From JAHEIJ01 sp040235565 (GTDB lineage: Bacteria > Pseudomonadota > Gammaproteobacteria > UBA6429 > Thiohalophilaceae), in contig JBECLA010000154.1 in assembly GCA_040235565.1 (NCBI GenBank), forward strand, positions 1 through 30,929: 30,929 nt of DNA, in the 5' to 3' direction. Below are positions 1-8,164 of this stretch, piece after piece. How positions within the stretch are numbered: the first letter of the stretch is position 1; each line of letters starts with the position of its first letter. The position numbers and the translations under genes were made by a program. The notes under the pieces are model-generated. The model saw only the letters and a program-made list of their open reading frames with translations. It was not told the DNA's origin and ran no database searches.

Positions 1-383
1 ACCGGTTCTTCCGGTAAATCGGTAGGCAAATCGGCACGATCCACAGCAAGTTGTGCATCACTGACGATGCGATCGCGATTGGGGGCGTCCTGTTCCAGTT
101 CCAGAATAATGCGGCCCGATCCCGGAAAAGCGAAAGAGGTCATCTTGTCAATGCCATCCAGTGATTTGAGCTCCTGTTCGATGGGTGTGATGACAAGTCG
201 TTCGATTTCGGTCGGCGTGGATCCCGGATAGACGGTATCAACCTGTACCTTGTCGAGATTTACATTGGGGAAGGCCTCACGATTGATATTCATCATGGCA
301 AAGGCGCCGATCACCATCAGAAAAATGGAGACCAGGTTGACGACCAGACCACGTTCAACAAGAAAACGGAGAATAGTGTTCAA
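1..383 (-). CDS. RND (HAE1-type) efflux permease, N-terminal part
   Basis: Reading the minus strand from 383 gives an open frame of 127 codons that runs off the left edge. It begins MNTILRFLVERGLVVNLV and continues with an inner-membrane helix, then INREAFPNVNLD, VYPGSTPTEIERLVITPIEQEL and LDGIDKMTS. These are hallmarks of the start of AcrB/MexB-type proton-driven exporters: the first membrane helix followed by the periplasmic porter domain. The start is a TTG, because the only nearby ATG (402) is in another frame that soon stops. An AAAGGA ribosome site lies in the last codons of the TolC gene, and the TTG follows the TolC stop by two bases, so the two genes are probably translationally coupled. 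A membrane-fusion partner is not visible and may lie beyond the edge. The family is clear; the substrate is unknown. Confidence 0.88.
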   Translation of the reverse strand, partial: MNTILRFLVERGLVVNLVSIFLMVIGAFAMMNINREAFPNVNLDKVQVDTVYPGSTPTEIERLVITPIEQELKSLDGIDKMTSFAFPGSGRIILELEQDAPNRDRIVSDAQLAVDRADLPTDLPEEP

Positions 384-385
384 GT

Positions 386-1843
386 TCAGGGTCCTTTGTC
401 ATAGTCAACGGACTGCCAGATACGACCCAGCAGAATCGAGAGATTGATGAGGCGACGCTCCAGCGCAATACGACTCTCCTCCAGGGCCAGTCTGGCGACC
501 TGCATTTCATTCTCGAACTGAATCAGGCGATCGGTCGCTTCCCGCCCGACTCGATAGCGTTCCAGGGCTTCATCGACTTTTTTCTCTTCACTGATGACGC
601 GTATTTGAAATGATTTCAGTGACAACCGGTTGGCCTCTATTTCGGATAACAAACCGGTCACTGAATAACGCACATCGTCACGTATCTTGCGTTCGTCCTG
701 CCGTGCGATTTGTAGATTCAACTGGGCCTGATAAATCCCGGCATCGAGTCCGCGTTTGTCCAGGGCCCGCTGATATTCCAGCCTGACACCGCCGGCGAGA
801 TCATCTTCATCAACAAATCCCGCAGCATTGTCCCCCGAGGCAGTGCGTCCCCCCACGGAAACCACTACATCGAACACATCCTTGTAACTGTCCCGGCGAA
901 GTTGCAGATTGGCCTCATTTTGTATCATTACGGCCTGGTTGCTGAGTAATCCCGGGCTGTTTGCCTCGGCCTCCTTGACGAGCACCGGTTCAGGTTCGTT
1001 TCGGGATACCTTCACGGACCTGGTATCAAGGAGTGGAATAAACTCGGCATCCCAGGGCATGCCCATGAGACGATTCAAGGTCGTGCGTTGTTGTTCCCAG
1101 CTCACTTGCAGAGCACGCAAATCCGACAACCGCGCCTGCAACTGGGCATCGGATTGCAGAATATCTTTCTCTTCCGCCAGGCCCAGCTCAAGCCGCTCAC
1201 GAACATAACGCTTCAAACGTCGGGCGCGATCCACTGATGATCGGGCCGTGGCCAACTGGGCGCGTACCGAAGCGGCACTGTAAAACAGATCCTGTGTCTG
1301 TCTGGCCAACTGTTCCCGAATGCCCAGTTCATTGGCTTTTTGTAGTAATACCGATGCCTCGGCCGTCACCCGGCCCTGCACATATTGGGGATTGTCACGA
1401 CCCTGGCCGAAAGGCATGCGGTAATTCAGATCAAGATTGATGCGTTCCGAGGGATTGGGTAACAAGGGACTGATGGTCGCGGTACTGTCTTCGTAGCGAT
1501 AAGCACCACTGACACCCAGGCTATCCCCGGAACGCAAGGTACGGTTAAGACCGGCAAAGGCATCGGCCACATCAGACGGCACACCAAAAGTCGACACATC
1601 ATGATTCACGCCGCCTTCAGCCGCCAGTTGCCAACCCAGGGTACTCTCGATTTTCAACATCTCCTGCCGCGCCTGTTGGACTTGCAAGCGGGCGATGTCC
1701 AGGGTGGGATAGGTGTCGATCACCTTTTGTAGCGCCTGACTGAATGTCAACGCCTGCGGCTTGTCCGCCGCAAATACGTTCGTTGCCAGCTGTAAAATGA
1801 AAACTGTGCCGATAAATTGCAAGATACTGGATGACAGTTTCAT
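386..1843 (-). CDS. TolC-family outer membrane efflux protein
   Basis: This 485-residue protein should form the outer-membrane exit duct of a tripartite pump. Residues 1-25 look like a Sec signal peptide ending in VFA before AD. The rest has the two repeated halves of the OEP fold: long, polar, heptad-rich helices (about 30-100, 155-260, 290-330 and 370-475). The second half ends with ERYRVGREATDRLIQFENE and LINLSILLGRI, a typical TolC-like finish. Its start overlaps the TetR stop by 4 bases (ATGA), and the RND permease begins two bases after its stop. The three genes therefore form one operon, probably controlled by the TetR protein. The length fits the family. The transported compound cannot be read from the sequence. 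Confidence 0.9.
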   Translation of the reverse strand: MKLSSSILQFIGTVFILQLATNVFAADKPQALTFSQALQKVIDTYPTLDIARLQVQQARQEMLKIESTLGWQLAAEGGVNHDVSTFGVPSDVADAFAGLNRTLRSGDSLGVSGAYRYEDSTATISPLLPNPSERINLDLNYRMPFGQGRDNPQYVQGRVTAEASVLLQKANELGIREQLARQTQDLFYSAASVRAQLATARSSVDRARRLKRYVRERLELGLAEEKDILQSDAQLQARLSDLRALQVSWEQQRTTLNRLMGMPWDAEFIPLLDTRSVKVSRNEPEPVLVKEAEANSPGLLSNQAVMIQNEANLQLRRDSYKDVFDVVVSVGGRTASGDNAAGFVDEDDLAGGVRLEYQRALDKRGLDAGIYQAQLNLQIARQDERKIRDDVRYSVTGLLSEIEANRLSLKSFQIRVISEEKKVDEALERYRVGREATDRLIQFENEMQVARLALEESRIALERRLINLSILLGRIWQSVDYDKGP

Positions 1844-2496
1844 GTCTCTGCTGCTCCTGATTCTGCCACCGGGGCGACAAGTCCATGCAAAAAGATATCC
1901 AGGTGAGTATCAAGATAAGCGGCTACCTCGAAGGGTTCACTATCATAGGGCAATAAGGAGTGTTGATATATTGCCGCGAACACCATGGGAGCCAGCAACA
2001 GGCGTGCGATATACACCGGATCGCAAGACTTGAATTCACCGGTTGCGATACCCCGCTTGATTAGCTTGGCGATGACGCGTCGCACCCGGTCAATCACCTG
2101 TTCCACATAGAATCGCGCCAGTTCCGGGAAGTTACCTGATTCAGAAATAATCAGTTTGGGTAACCCACAAACCCGGGATTCACCAACTGTTTGCCACCAT
2201 TGCTTAACGAGTTGACTGATCAGTTCAGCCGCGGGACCTTCATAGGCATCGATCAGTTGTTCAGTGCGTTCAATTTCCGGCACCACCAGGGTTTCCACCA
2301 CTGCCCTGAACAAGGCTTCCTTGCTGTCAAAATAGAGATACAAGGTCCCTTTGGAGACACCGGCCCGCTGCGCCACTTCATCCAGGCGTGTCGCCATAAA
2401 CCCTTTCTCAACGAAAAGTTCCAGCGCCGCGTCGATAATTTCCCCCGGTCTTTCCGCCTTGCGCCGTTGCCAGCGTTGCTCGTCTGTCTGTGCCAT
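1840..2496 (-). CDS. TetR/AcrR-family transcriptional regulator
   Basis: The 218-residue protein has an N-terminal helix-turn-helix. Residues 17-64 include IIDAALELFVEKGF, then VAQRAGVSKGTLYLYFDSKE, the conserved TetR DNA-binding core. The C-terminal ligand domain (about 80-210) is variable, as usual in the family, and includes a WWQTVGESRVCG segment. It is the first gene of a regulator-channel-pump operon. Immediately upstream are a promoter and a palindrome that overlaps the likely transcription start, the usual arrangement for an autoregulated efflux repressor released by a toxic ligand. That role is inferred from the layout; the ligand is unknown. Confidence 0.92.
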   Translation of the reverse strand: MAQTDEQRWQRRKAERPGEIIDAALELFVEKGFMATRLDEVAQRAGVSKGTLYLYFDSKEALFRAVVETLVVPEIERTEQLIDAYEGPAAELISQLVKQWWQTVGESRVCGLPKLIISESGNFPELARFYVEQVIDRVRRVIAKLIKRGIATGEFKSCDPVYIARLLLAPMVFAAIYQHSLLPYDSEPFEVAAYLDTHLDIFLHGLVAPVAESGAAET

Positions 2497-2530
2497 AAGT
2501 CCCTGAAATCAGTAACCTTACAATTTTTAA

Positions 2531-2544
2531 TGACTGACCAGTCA
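2531..2544. promoter_or_regulatory. Probable TetR operator, TGACTGACCAGTCA
   Basis: A perfect inverted repeat, TGACTG and CAGTCA separated by two bases, lies just downstream of the -10 box and overlaps the expected transcription start. The TGAC...GTCA form is common for operators of TetR-family efflux repressors. Binding here would block its own operon. The palindrome is directly visible; the regulator match is inferred. Confidence 0.65.
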
Positions 2545-2547
2545 GTT

Positions 2548-2576
2548 ATTTAAGTACACAAAGCAGAGCCTGTCAA
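2548..2576 (-). promoter_or_regulatory. Sigma-70-like promoter of the tetR-tolC-RND operon
   Basis: On the minus strand a perfect -35 TTGACA (2576-2571) is followed, after 17 bases, by TTAAAT (2553-2548), which matches four of six consensus -10 bases. Transcription would start near 2541, about 45 bases before the TetR ATG at 2496, inside the adjacent palindrome. Confidence 0.7.
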
Positions 2577-3066
2577 TGTGACGCCCGCGCGAAAATTTCA
2601 TCCCCCCCCTTAATTCCGCATCCAGCCGTGATGTCTGTCGTAGCACCCCGGGGCATGAACTACCATGGGCACACTCTCTATGCATCACATCACAAACAGG
2701 TACTGCTCCCGTGTGCGATAACAATGTAAAAAACAAGGCTACTCACAATTAACCAGCCCATGTCTCGATAGCGGAAAGTAATCAGAAGGATATTTCAGTA
2801 GAGGTAGTCTAAGGTATATAAAAAAGCGCCTTAAGTTCGACACGCACCCATTAAAATAAAGGGAACCACTGTTAGCGACTTCGAATAAAACTGCTGAGAT
2901 CATTTATCACAATCGACCTGGAGCGATAATAATCCCAACCTGCTCTGCCCGGAAACAACACACAATGATGAATGACTGCAATGCATAAATTCGGCAAGCA
3001 CAACCAAACCGATACTCATACTGTGGTTACCTGTAGAGGTATACGACCAAAAGGGATGTATTGCAC
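2577..3066. other. Intergenic gap between the efflux operon and the SBP-malate synthase genes
   Basis: About 490 bases without a convincing coding frame. A palindromic CCCCGGGG at about 2646-2653 and an AT-rich stretch (about 2815-2880) are visible. The promoter of the downstream pair must lie here, but I found no box pair good enough to call. No terminator or RNA gene was recognised. Confidence 0.5.
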
Positions 3067-3963
3067 GTGACACAAATAAATATCATGGCCATGCGGCATT
3101 CCGCCTTCTACTCACCCTTGTTGATGACCATTGCCGGCGGATTCTTACAAGCTGAAGGGCTGGAACCGCAATATGAAGTCGCCACAGCAAACAGGCCGGC
3201 CAGCGCCGAAATTCGTAACGGTAACGTGCATCTTTCCCAGGCCGCCGTCTCTACCAGTTTTGAAACCCTGGAACAGGGTGAATTCTGTGACATCGTCCAC
3301 TTCGCCCAGATCAATGAACGTGACGGTTTCTTTATCGCCGGCCGCGAACCAAAAGCCGATTTTCAGTGGAGTCAGCTGATCGGCAAGCAAGTGCTGGTCG
3401 ATCATTTATTTCAACCCCTGGCAATGTTTCGCTATGCGTTATACAAACAAGGGATCGATGAGAAACAGATCAACATTATTGATGCGGGTAATGTTGATGC
3501 GATGGATCATGCTTTTCGCAACGGGCAAGGTGATTATATCCATCAACAGGGGCCGGCACCGCAACAACTGGAGAAAGACGGCATTGCTCATGTGGTCGCC
3601 TCGGTCGGAGAAGCTATCGGGCCGGTGGCCTTCAGTAGTCTGTGTGCGCTAAGAAGCTGGCTGGAAACTGATATGGCGAAATCGTTTATGCGCGCTTATC
3701 GGGCCGCCCGGGCCTACGTCATTGAAGCACCTGCCAGAGAAATTGCACTCAAGGAAGCGGACTATTTTCCCAACATCGATCAGGACGTGCTGATACAGAC
3801 GATTGCAACGTATCAAACGCTGGGTTGCTGGTCGCCGGACCCGACCATTAGCCAGACCGCATACAATCATCTGCTGGATGTCTTTATGTTTAGTGGCCTG
3901 ATTACCCAACGCCATGCCTATGAAAGCTGCGTGGTATCGCCACCGGATATGATTGTGAGTTAG
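3067..3963 (+). CDS. ABC-type substrate-binding-like protein (NMT1/THI5-like fold), no signal peptide
   Basis: About 298 residues. The start VTQINIMAMRHSAFYSPLL is followed by AGGFLQAEGLEPQYEVATA, IRNGNVHLSQAAVSTSFETL and FAQINERDGFFIAGR. This is the layout of the NMT1/THI5 and SsuA/TauA periplasmic-binding fold used for thiamine precursors, sulfonates or nitrate. No signal peptide or lipobox is visible, and no permease or ATPase gene is nearby, so it may act in the cytoplasm as a ligand sensor or orphan binding protein. I chose GTG 3067 (AAAAGGGA at 3049-3056); TTG 3061 in the same frame is an alternative. Malate synthase G follows after 46 bases, so the two are likely co-transcribed. The ligand is unknown. 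Confidence 0.72.
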   Translation: MTQINIMAMRHSAFYSPLLMTIAGGFLQAEGLEPQYEVATANRPASAEIRNGNVHLSQAAVSTSFETLEQGEFCDIVHFAQINERDGFFIAGREPKADFQWSQLIGKQVLVDHLFQPLAMFRYALYKQGIDEKQINIIDAGNVDAMDHAFRNGQGDYIHQQGPAPQQLEKDGIAHVVASVGEAIGPVAFSSLCALRSWLETDMAKSFMRAYRAARAYVIEAPAREIALKEADYFPNIDQDVLIQTIATYQTLGCWSPDPTISQTAYNHLLDVFMFSGLITQRHAYESCVVSPPDMIVS

Positions 3964-4009
3964 GCCTTGACTTATCAACCACTTGTCACCGGGAAGGAGG
4001 AGCTGATCA

Positions 4010-6181
4010 ATGACCAAGCGAATTCAAGTCGGCGGCTTACAGATTGCTGAAGTACTCCATGACCTGGTTGCGAATGAAATCACACCAGGCATCGGTGTCA
4101 GTGCCGAGGCGTTCTGGCAGGGACTGGGAAACTGTCTGATTAAAATGGAACTGCTGGATGAGGCCCTGCTGGAAAAGCGCATCTACTTACAAGCACAGAT
4201 TGACAACTGGCACCAACAGCATGCCGGCCAACCACACGACCCGGTCGCCTACAAGGCCTTTTTACAGGATATCGGATACCTGTTACCGGAAGGGGATGAT
4301 TTCACCATCAGCACCAGCAATACGGATCCGGAAATCAGCCAGATTGCCGGACCACAGCTCGTCGTACCGGTTATGAACGCCCGCTATGCCTTGAACGCGG
4401 CGAATGCCCGCTGGGGCAGTCTGTACGATTCCCTTTATGGTACGGATGTCATCCCGGAAACGGCTGGTGCCGAGATTCGCAAGGACTATAACCCCACTCG
4501 CGGCGCCAGAGTGGTGGCCTTTGCGATGGATTTCCTGGACGAGACATTTGCCTTGAAGGAAGGCAGCCATCGCGATGTAACCCGGTATGCCGTCCAGGAC
4601 CGGGCGCTGGTCGTGACCTTACCCAATGGTCAGACCACCAGACTGTCAGACCCGGATCAGTTTTGCGGTTACACCGGCAATCCGGACAATCCTTCCAGCA
4701 TCTTATTCGTCAATCACGGTTTGCATGTCGACCTGCTAATCGATCGTCAACATCCGGTTGGCCAGACTCACCCGGCCGGCATCAAGGATGTAGTAATGGA
4801 AGCCGCTCTTACCACCATTCAGGACTGCGAAGATTCCGTCGCGGCGGTCGATGCCGATGACAAGGTCGTTGTGTATCGAAACTGGCTCGGACTGATGAAG
4901 GGTGATTTGAGCGAAACTTTTCAGAAAGGTGGCAAGCCAGTCACACGAAGCTTGAAACCGGATCGGCAATACAAGGCACCCGATGGCAGCGGGTTTTCCT
5001 TGCCCGGCCGCAGCCTGTTACTGGTGCGGGATGTGGGCCATCTGATGTATACCGACGCAGTGCTGGATCAACAAGGCAATGAAATTCCGGAAGGCATCCT
5101 GGACGGTTATATCACCAGTCTTATTGCCATGCATGATCTGCAAGGTACTGGACCCTATAAAAACTCAAGAGCCGGAAGTATATACATCGTTAAACCCAAA
5201 ATGCACGGCGCCGAGGAAGTGGCCTTTACCGACACGATGTTTGGCTGCATCGAAGATGTCCTGGGTCTGCCGCGGTATACCATCAAGATGGGCATCATGG
5301 ATGAAGAACGGCGGACCTCTCTCAATCTGAAAGAATGTATTCGCGCCGCCAGGGATCGTGTGGTTTTCATCAATACCGGATTTCTGGATCGGACCGGCGA
5401 TGAAATTCATACCAGTATGGAAGCCGGGCCGGTGGTACGCAAAGGTGCCATGAAAGAGTCCGCCTGGATCGCCGCCTATGAAGATTCCAATGTGGATATT
5501 GGCCTGGCCTGCGGCTTACAAGGCAAGGCCCAGATTGGCAAGGGGATGTGGGCCATGCCGGATGAAATGCGCAGCATGCTGGACAGCAAAATCAATCATC
5601 CCCTTGCCGGTGCCAACACCGCCTGGGTCCCCTCCCCCACCGCGGCCGTGTTGCACGCCCTGCATTATCACAAGGTCGACGTGTTTGAACGGCAGAACGA
5701 AGTCAAACAGCGGCCGCGTGCCAGTATCGATGACATGCTGAAACTGCCCCTGCTGGGGGAAAGCAAATTAAGCAGCGAGGACATTCAGCAGGAACTCGAT
5801 AACAATGCCCAGGGGATCCTTGGCTACGTGGTGCGTTGGATTAACCAGGGTGTGGGCTGCTCCAAGGTGCCGGATATTCATGATGTCGGGCTGATGGAGG
5901 ATCGGGCCACGTTGCGGATTTCCAGCCAGCATATTGCCAACTGGCTGCGGCACCACATCTGTACCGAGGCCCAGGTGATGGAAACCCTGAAGCGCATGGC
6001 CGTCAAGGTCGATGCCCAGAATGCCGGCGATCCGACCTATCAGAGCATGGCCCCCGATTTTGATGCCAGTGTCGCCTTTCAGGCCGCCTGCGATCTGATT
6101 TTCAAAGGTGGTGCGCAACCCAGCGGCTACACCGAACCTCTGCTCTATCAACGGCGACGTGAAGCCAAAGCGAGGCATTGA
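4010..6181 (+). CDS. glcB: Malate synthase G
   Basis: Condenses glyoxylate with acetyl-CoA to malate in the cytoplasm, the second step of the glyoxylate bypass or of glycolate use. The 723-residue length matches the single-chain G isoform. Visible landmarks are VVMEAALTTIQDCEDSVAAVDA, YRNWLGLMKGDL, IKMGIMDEERRTSLNLKEC, GFLDRTGDEIHTSMEAGP (Mg-binding aspartate region) and GLMEDRATLRISSQH (catalytic aspartate region). A strong ribosome site (GGGAAGGAGGAG, 3991-4002) precedes the ATG. It follows the binding-protein-like gene closely. No isocitrate lyase or glycolate oxidase gene is in the window, so which glyoxylate source it serves is open. Confidence 0.97.
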   Translation: MTKRIQVGGLQIAEVLHDLVANEITPGIGVSAEAFWQGLGNCLIKMELLDEALLEKRIYLQAQIDNWHQQHAGQPHDPVAYKAFLQDIGYLLPEGDDFTISTSNTDPEISQIAGPQLVVPVMNARYALNAANARWGSLYDSLYGTDVIPETAGAEIRKDYNPTRGARVVAFAMDFLDETFALKEGSHRDVTRYAVQDRALVVTLPNGQTTRLSDPDQFCGYTGNPDNPSSILFVNHGLHVDLLIDRQHPVGQTHPAGIKDVVMEAALTTIQDCEDSVAAVDADDKVVVYRNWLGLMKGDLSETFQKGGKPVTRSLKPDRQYKAPDGSGFSLPGRSLLLVRDVGHLMYTDAVLDQQGNEIPEGILDGYITSLIAMHDLQGTGPYKNSRAGSIYIVKPKMHGAEEVAFTDTMFGCIEDVLGLPRYTIKMGIMDEERRTSLNLKECIRAARDRVVFINTGFLDRTGDEIHTSMEAGPVVRKGAMKESAWIAAYEDSNVDIGLACGLQGKAQIGKGMWAMPDEMRSMLDSKINHPLAGANTAWVPSPTAAVLHALHYHKVDVFERQNEVKQRPRASIDDMLKLPLLGESKLSSEDIQQELDNNAQGILGYVVRWINQGVGCSKVPDIHDVGLMEDRATLRISSQHIANWLRHHICTEAQVMETLKRMAVKVDAQNAGDPTYQSMAPDFDASVAFQAACDLIFKGGAQPSGYTEPLLYQRRREAKARH

Positions 6182-6429
6182 GGTCGCAAGAACCAGACTG
6201 CGCTGGCCAGGCTGACAAGCCCGCTACCTGTACATAAGTTACCGATTTGGTAGCTATTTTCAGCCTGTAACACATGCATGCTTTGAGCCCGGTGCCGATA
6301 TTGATATAGATCATTCAGGTGAGCATCCGGCTGGGTTTTTACCGTCAAAATCAACCCATACAGGCCATCCGGATCTATACTTTATTAGAAAGTATTAATA
6401 TTAAAGAAACAGAAAAATCAGGAGGATCG
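6182..6429. other. Intergenic region before the B12/radical SAM gene
   Basis: 248 bases with no coding frame of note. It contains an isolated good -10-like TATACT (6376-6381) without a matching -35, embedded in the inverted repeat listed at 6377-6395. Confidence 0.4.
6377..6395. repeat. Inverted repeat ATACTTT-ATTAG-AAAGTAT
   Basis: Perfect 7-base arms with a 5-base loop, 35 bases upstream of the radical SAM start. It is AT-rich with no T-run, so an operator is more likely than a terminator. It overlaps a TATACT -10-like box. Confidence 0.4.
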
Positions 6430-7998
6430 ATGACAACGGCAGCCCGTTCCGTACTCTACGTCCGTTTGCCTTGTTGGAAAATCTATCCCGGCGGGGTCAT
6501 TTACGTCGCCGATTACATTCATAAACAACGCCCCGAAATAAATCAGCATCTGCTTGACCTCGCGCTGGTCCCGCCGGCCCAACGCAAACGTATCCTGCGA
6601 CAACGTTTATATGAAATGCAGCCGGATGTGGTGGCGTTTTCCTGGCGCAATATGCAATCCTTCGGTCCCCACCCGGAAGACGATGCCCTCGACGTAGTGA
6701 TGAATTTTGATCACTCACCCAACCTGTTTCGCAAGCTCAAGGCCACCAAGGACGCGCTGCGCATCATTTATGACTACGTTGCCAGTCGCTTGCGTAACTT
6801 CGGCTATATGAAGCTGGTCCGAAAAATGCTGCCCGACTCACGCATCGTGGTAGGCGGCACGGCGATCTCGATTTTTGGCAAGTATGTGGCGGCAAAATGC
6901 CCGCCCAACACCGCCATCGTCATCGGTGAAGGTGAAGACACCATGCTGTCGATTGTCGATGGCTTCAACCAGCCCGTGGGCGAATTTTATTACAAGGACC
7001 ATGACGGCCAGATCAGCTATCGCGCCCGGGAAGAAACCTTTGATCTGCAAACACTCACGGCGGTCAATTTCAAGTATGTGGAAACCATGTTCCCGGACTT
7101 TCATCAGTATCTGGATGACGACATCGGTGTGCACACCAAACGCGGCTGTCCGTTCCAGTGCCATTTCTGTCTCTACAATAAGATTGAAGGTGCCCGGCAA
7201 CGCTATCGCGATCCCGCTGAAATTGCCAGGGAAGTGGAAGTACTCAACAAGCAATACGGGGTAAAACGGATCTGGTTCACCGACGCCCAGTTTTGCTCCA
7301 CCCGCCGCAGCACCAAACATGTAGAAAAAATCCTGGATGAACTGATCGCCAGAAAGACCGATATCACCTGGTCCGGCTATTTACGGCTGAACCATTTAAC
7401 GCCGGAAATTGCCCAGAAAATGCTCCGAACAGGATTGGGCAGTGTGGATCTCTCGTTTACCGGTTCACAGGAAATTATTGACAAACTGACCCTGGGCTAT
7501 TCGCTTGAACAACAAATGCAAGCCTTTCGCATGTTCAAGGAAAACGGTTATACCAACCAGAAAATCAAGCTGTATATGCCGTTAAACGCTCCGGGTGAAA
7601 CTTGCGAAACCCTGCATCAGACTATCGAAAAAATCAAGGAATTGTATGCGATGTTCGGCCGGGATAATGTGTTGCCGTTTATCTTTTTCATCGGCGTCCA
7701 ACCCAATACCCCGGTGGAACGCCTGCTGATCAACCAAGGTTACCTGAAGGAAGGCTACAATCCGCTCACCCTCAATCCATTCACCATTAAACGCCTGCTT
7801 TATAACCCCAAACCCTTCGGTCGGTTAATCGGGCGCGCCTATCTTGAAGCCATGGATTCACTGGACCCGACCAGCGAATACATTGGCAGAGCGACGATGG
7901 AAATTATTGAACGGGAACTGGCCAAACCGGAAATGGTCACCGTTTGTAACAAAACGCGCAGCATCCCCCAACCCACCGTCTGCCGGGCATGCGGGTAA
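6430..7998 (+). CDS. B12-binding-type radical SAM enzyme, substrate unknown
   Basis: 522 residues. The N-terminal about 190 residues look like a cobalamin-binding Rossmann domain (DVVAFSWRNMQSFG, then IVVGGTAISIFG and IGEGEDTM), but the classic DxHxxG cobalt-ligand motif is not apparent. The radical SAM core follows, with CPFQCHFC placing the 4Fe-4S cysteines at 240, 244 and 247. Further core elements are WFTDAQFCS, WSGYLRLNHL, GLGSVDLSFTGSQEI and KLYMPLNAPGET. The C-terminus ends in CRACG. Such class B enzymes include methyltransferases acting on carbon or phosphorus (PhpK-like) and ring-forming enzymes (BchE-like); I cannot choose. The ATG at 6430 is set by AGGAGG (about 6421-6425). The gene stands alone, with more than 160 bases on each side. 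Confidence 0.85.
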   Translation: MTTAARSVLYVRLPCWKIYPGGVIYVADYIHKQRPEINQHLLDLALVPPAQRKRILRQRLYEMQPDVVAFSWRNMQSFGPHPEDDALDVVMNFDHSPNLFRKLKATKDALRIIYDYVASRLRNFGYMKLVRKMLPDSRIVVGGTAISIFGKYVAAKCPPNTAIVIGEGEDTMLSIVDGFNQPVGEFYYKDHDGQISYRAREETFDLQTLTAVNFKYVETMFPDFHQYLDDDIGVHTKRGCPFQCHFCLYNKIEGARQRYRDPAEIAREVEVLNKQYGVKRIWFTDAQFCSTRRSTKHVEKILDELIARKTDITWSGYLRLNHLTPEIAQKMLRTGLGSVDLSFTGSQEIIDKLTLGYSLEQQMQAFRMFKENGYTNQKIKLYMPLNAPGETCETLHQTIEKIKELYAMFGRDNVLPFIFFIGVQPNTPVERLLINQGYLKEGYNPLTLNPFTIKRLLYNPKPFGRLIGRAYLEAMDSLDPTSEYIGRATMEIIERELAKPEMVTVCNKTRSIPQPTVCRACG

Positions 7999-8164
7999 AG
8001 TATGCCTTTTCGGTATGCGTGCACGTCGAGATACAGTAGCCCGGCTCACAAGGTTGGCAGCAGAACGGGCATAGCAGGACTATATTTAGAGTATCTTTTG
8101 ATGGATATAAGCAGCTACTCCAGCTTACAAGTCGTACGCCAGCCTGCTTGAGAAGGAAACATCA

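Noticed and set aside
2542..2736. Minus-strand frame of 64 codons in the gap before the TetR gene
   Set aside because: It spans the tetR promoter region, has no ribosome site and shows no recognisable features.
6838..7320. Minus-strand frame of 160 codons
   Set aside because: It is antisense to the radical SAM gene and shows no family signals.
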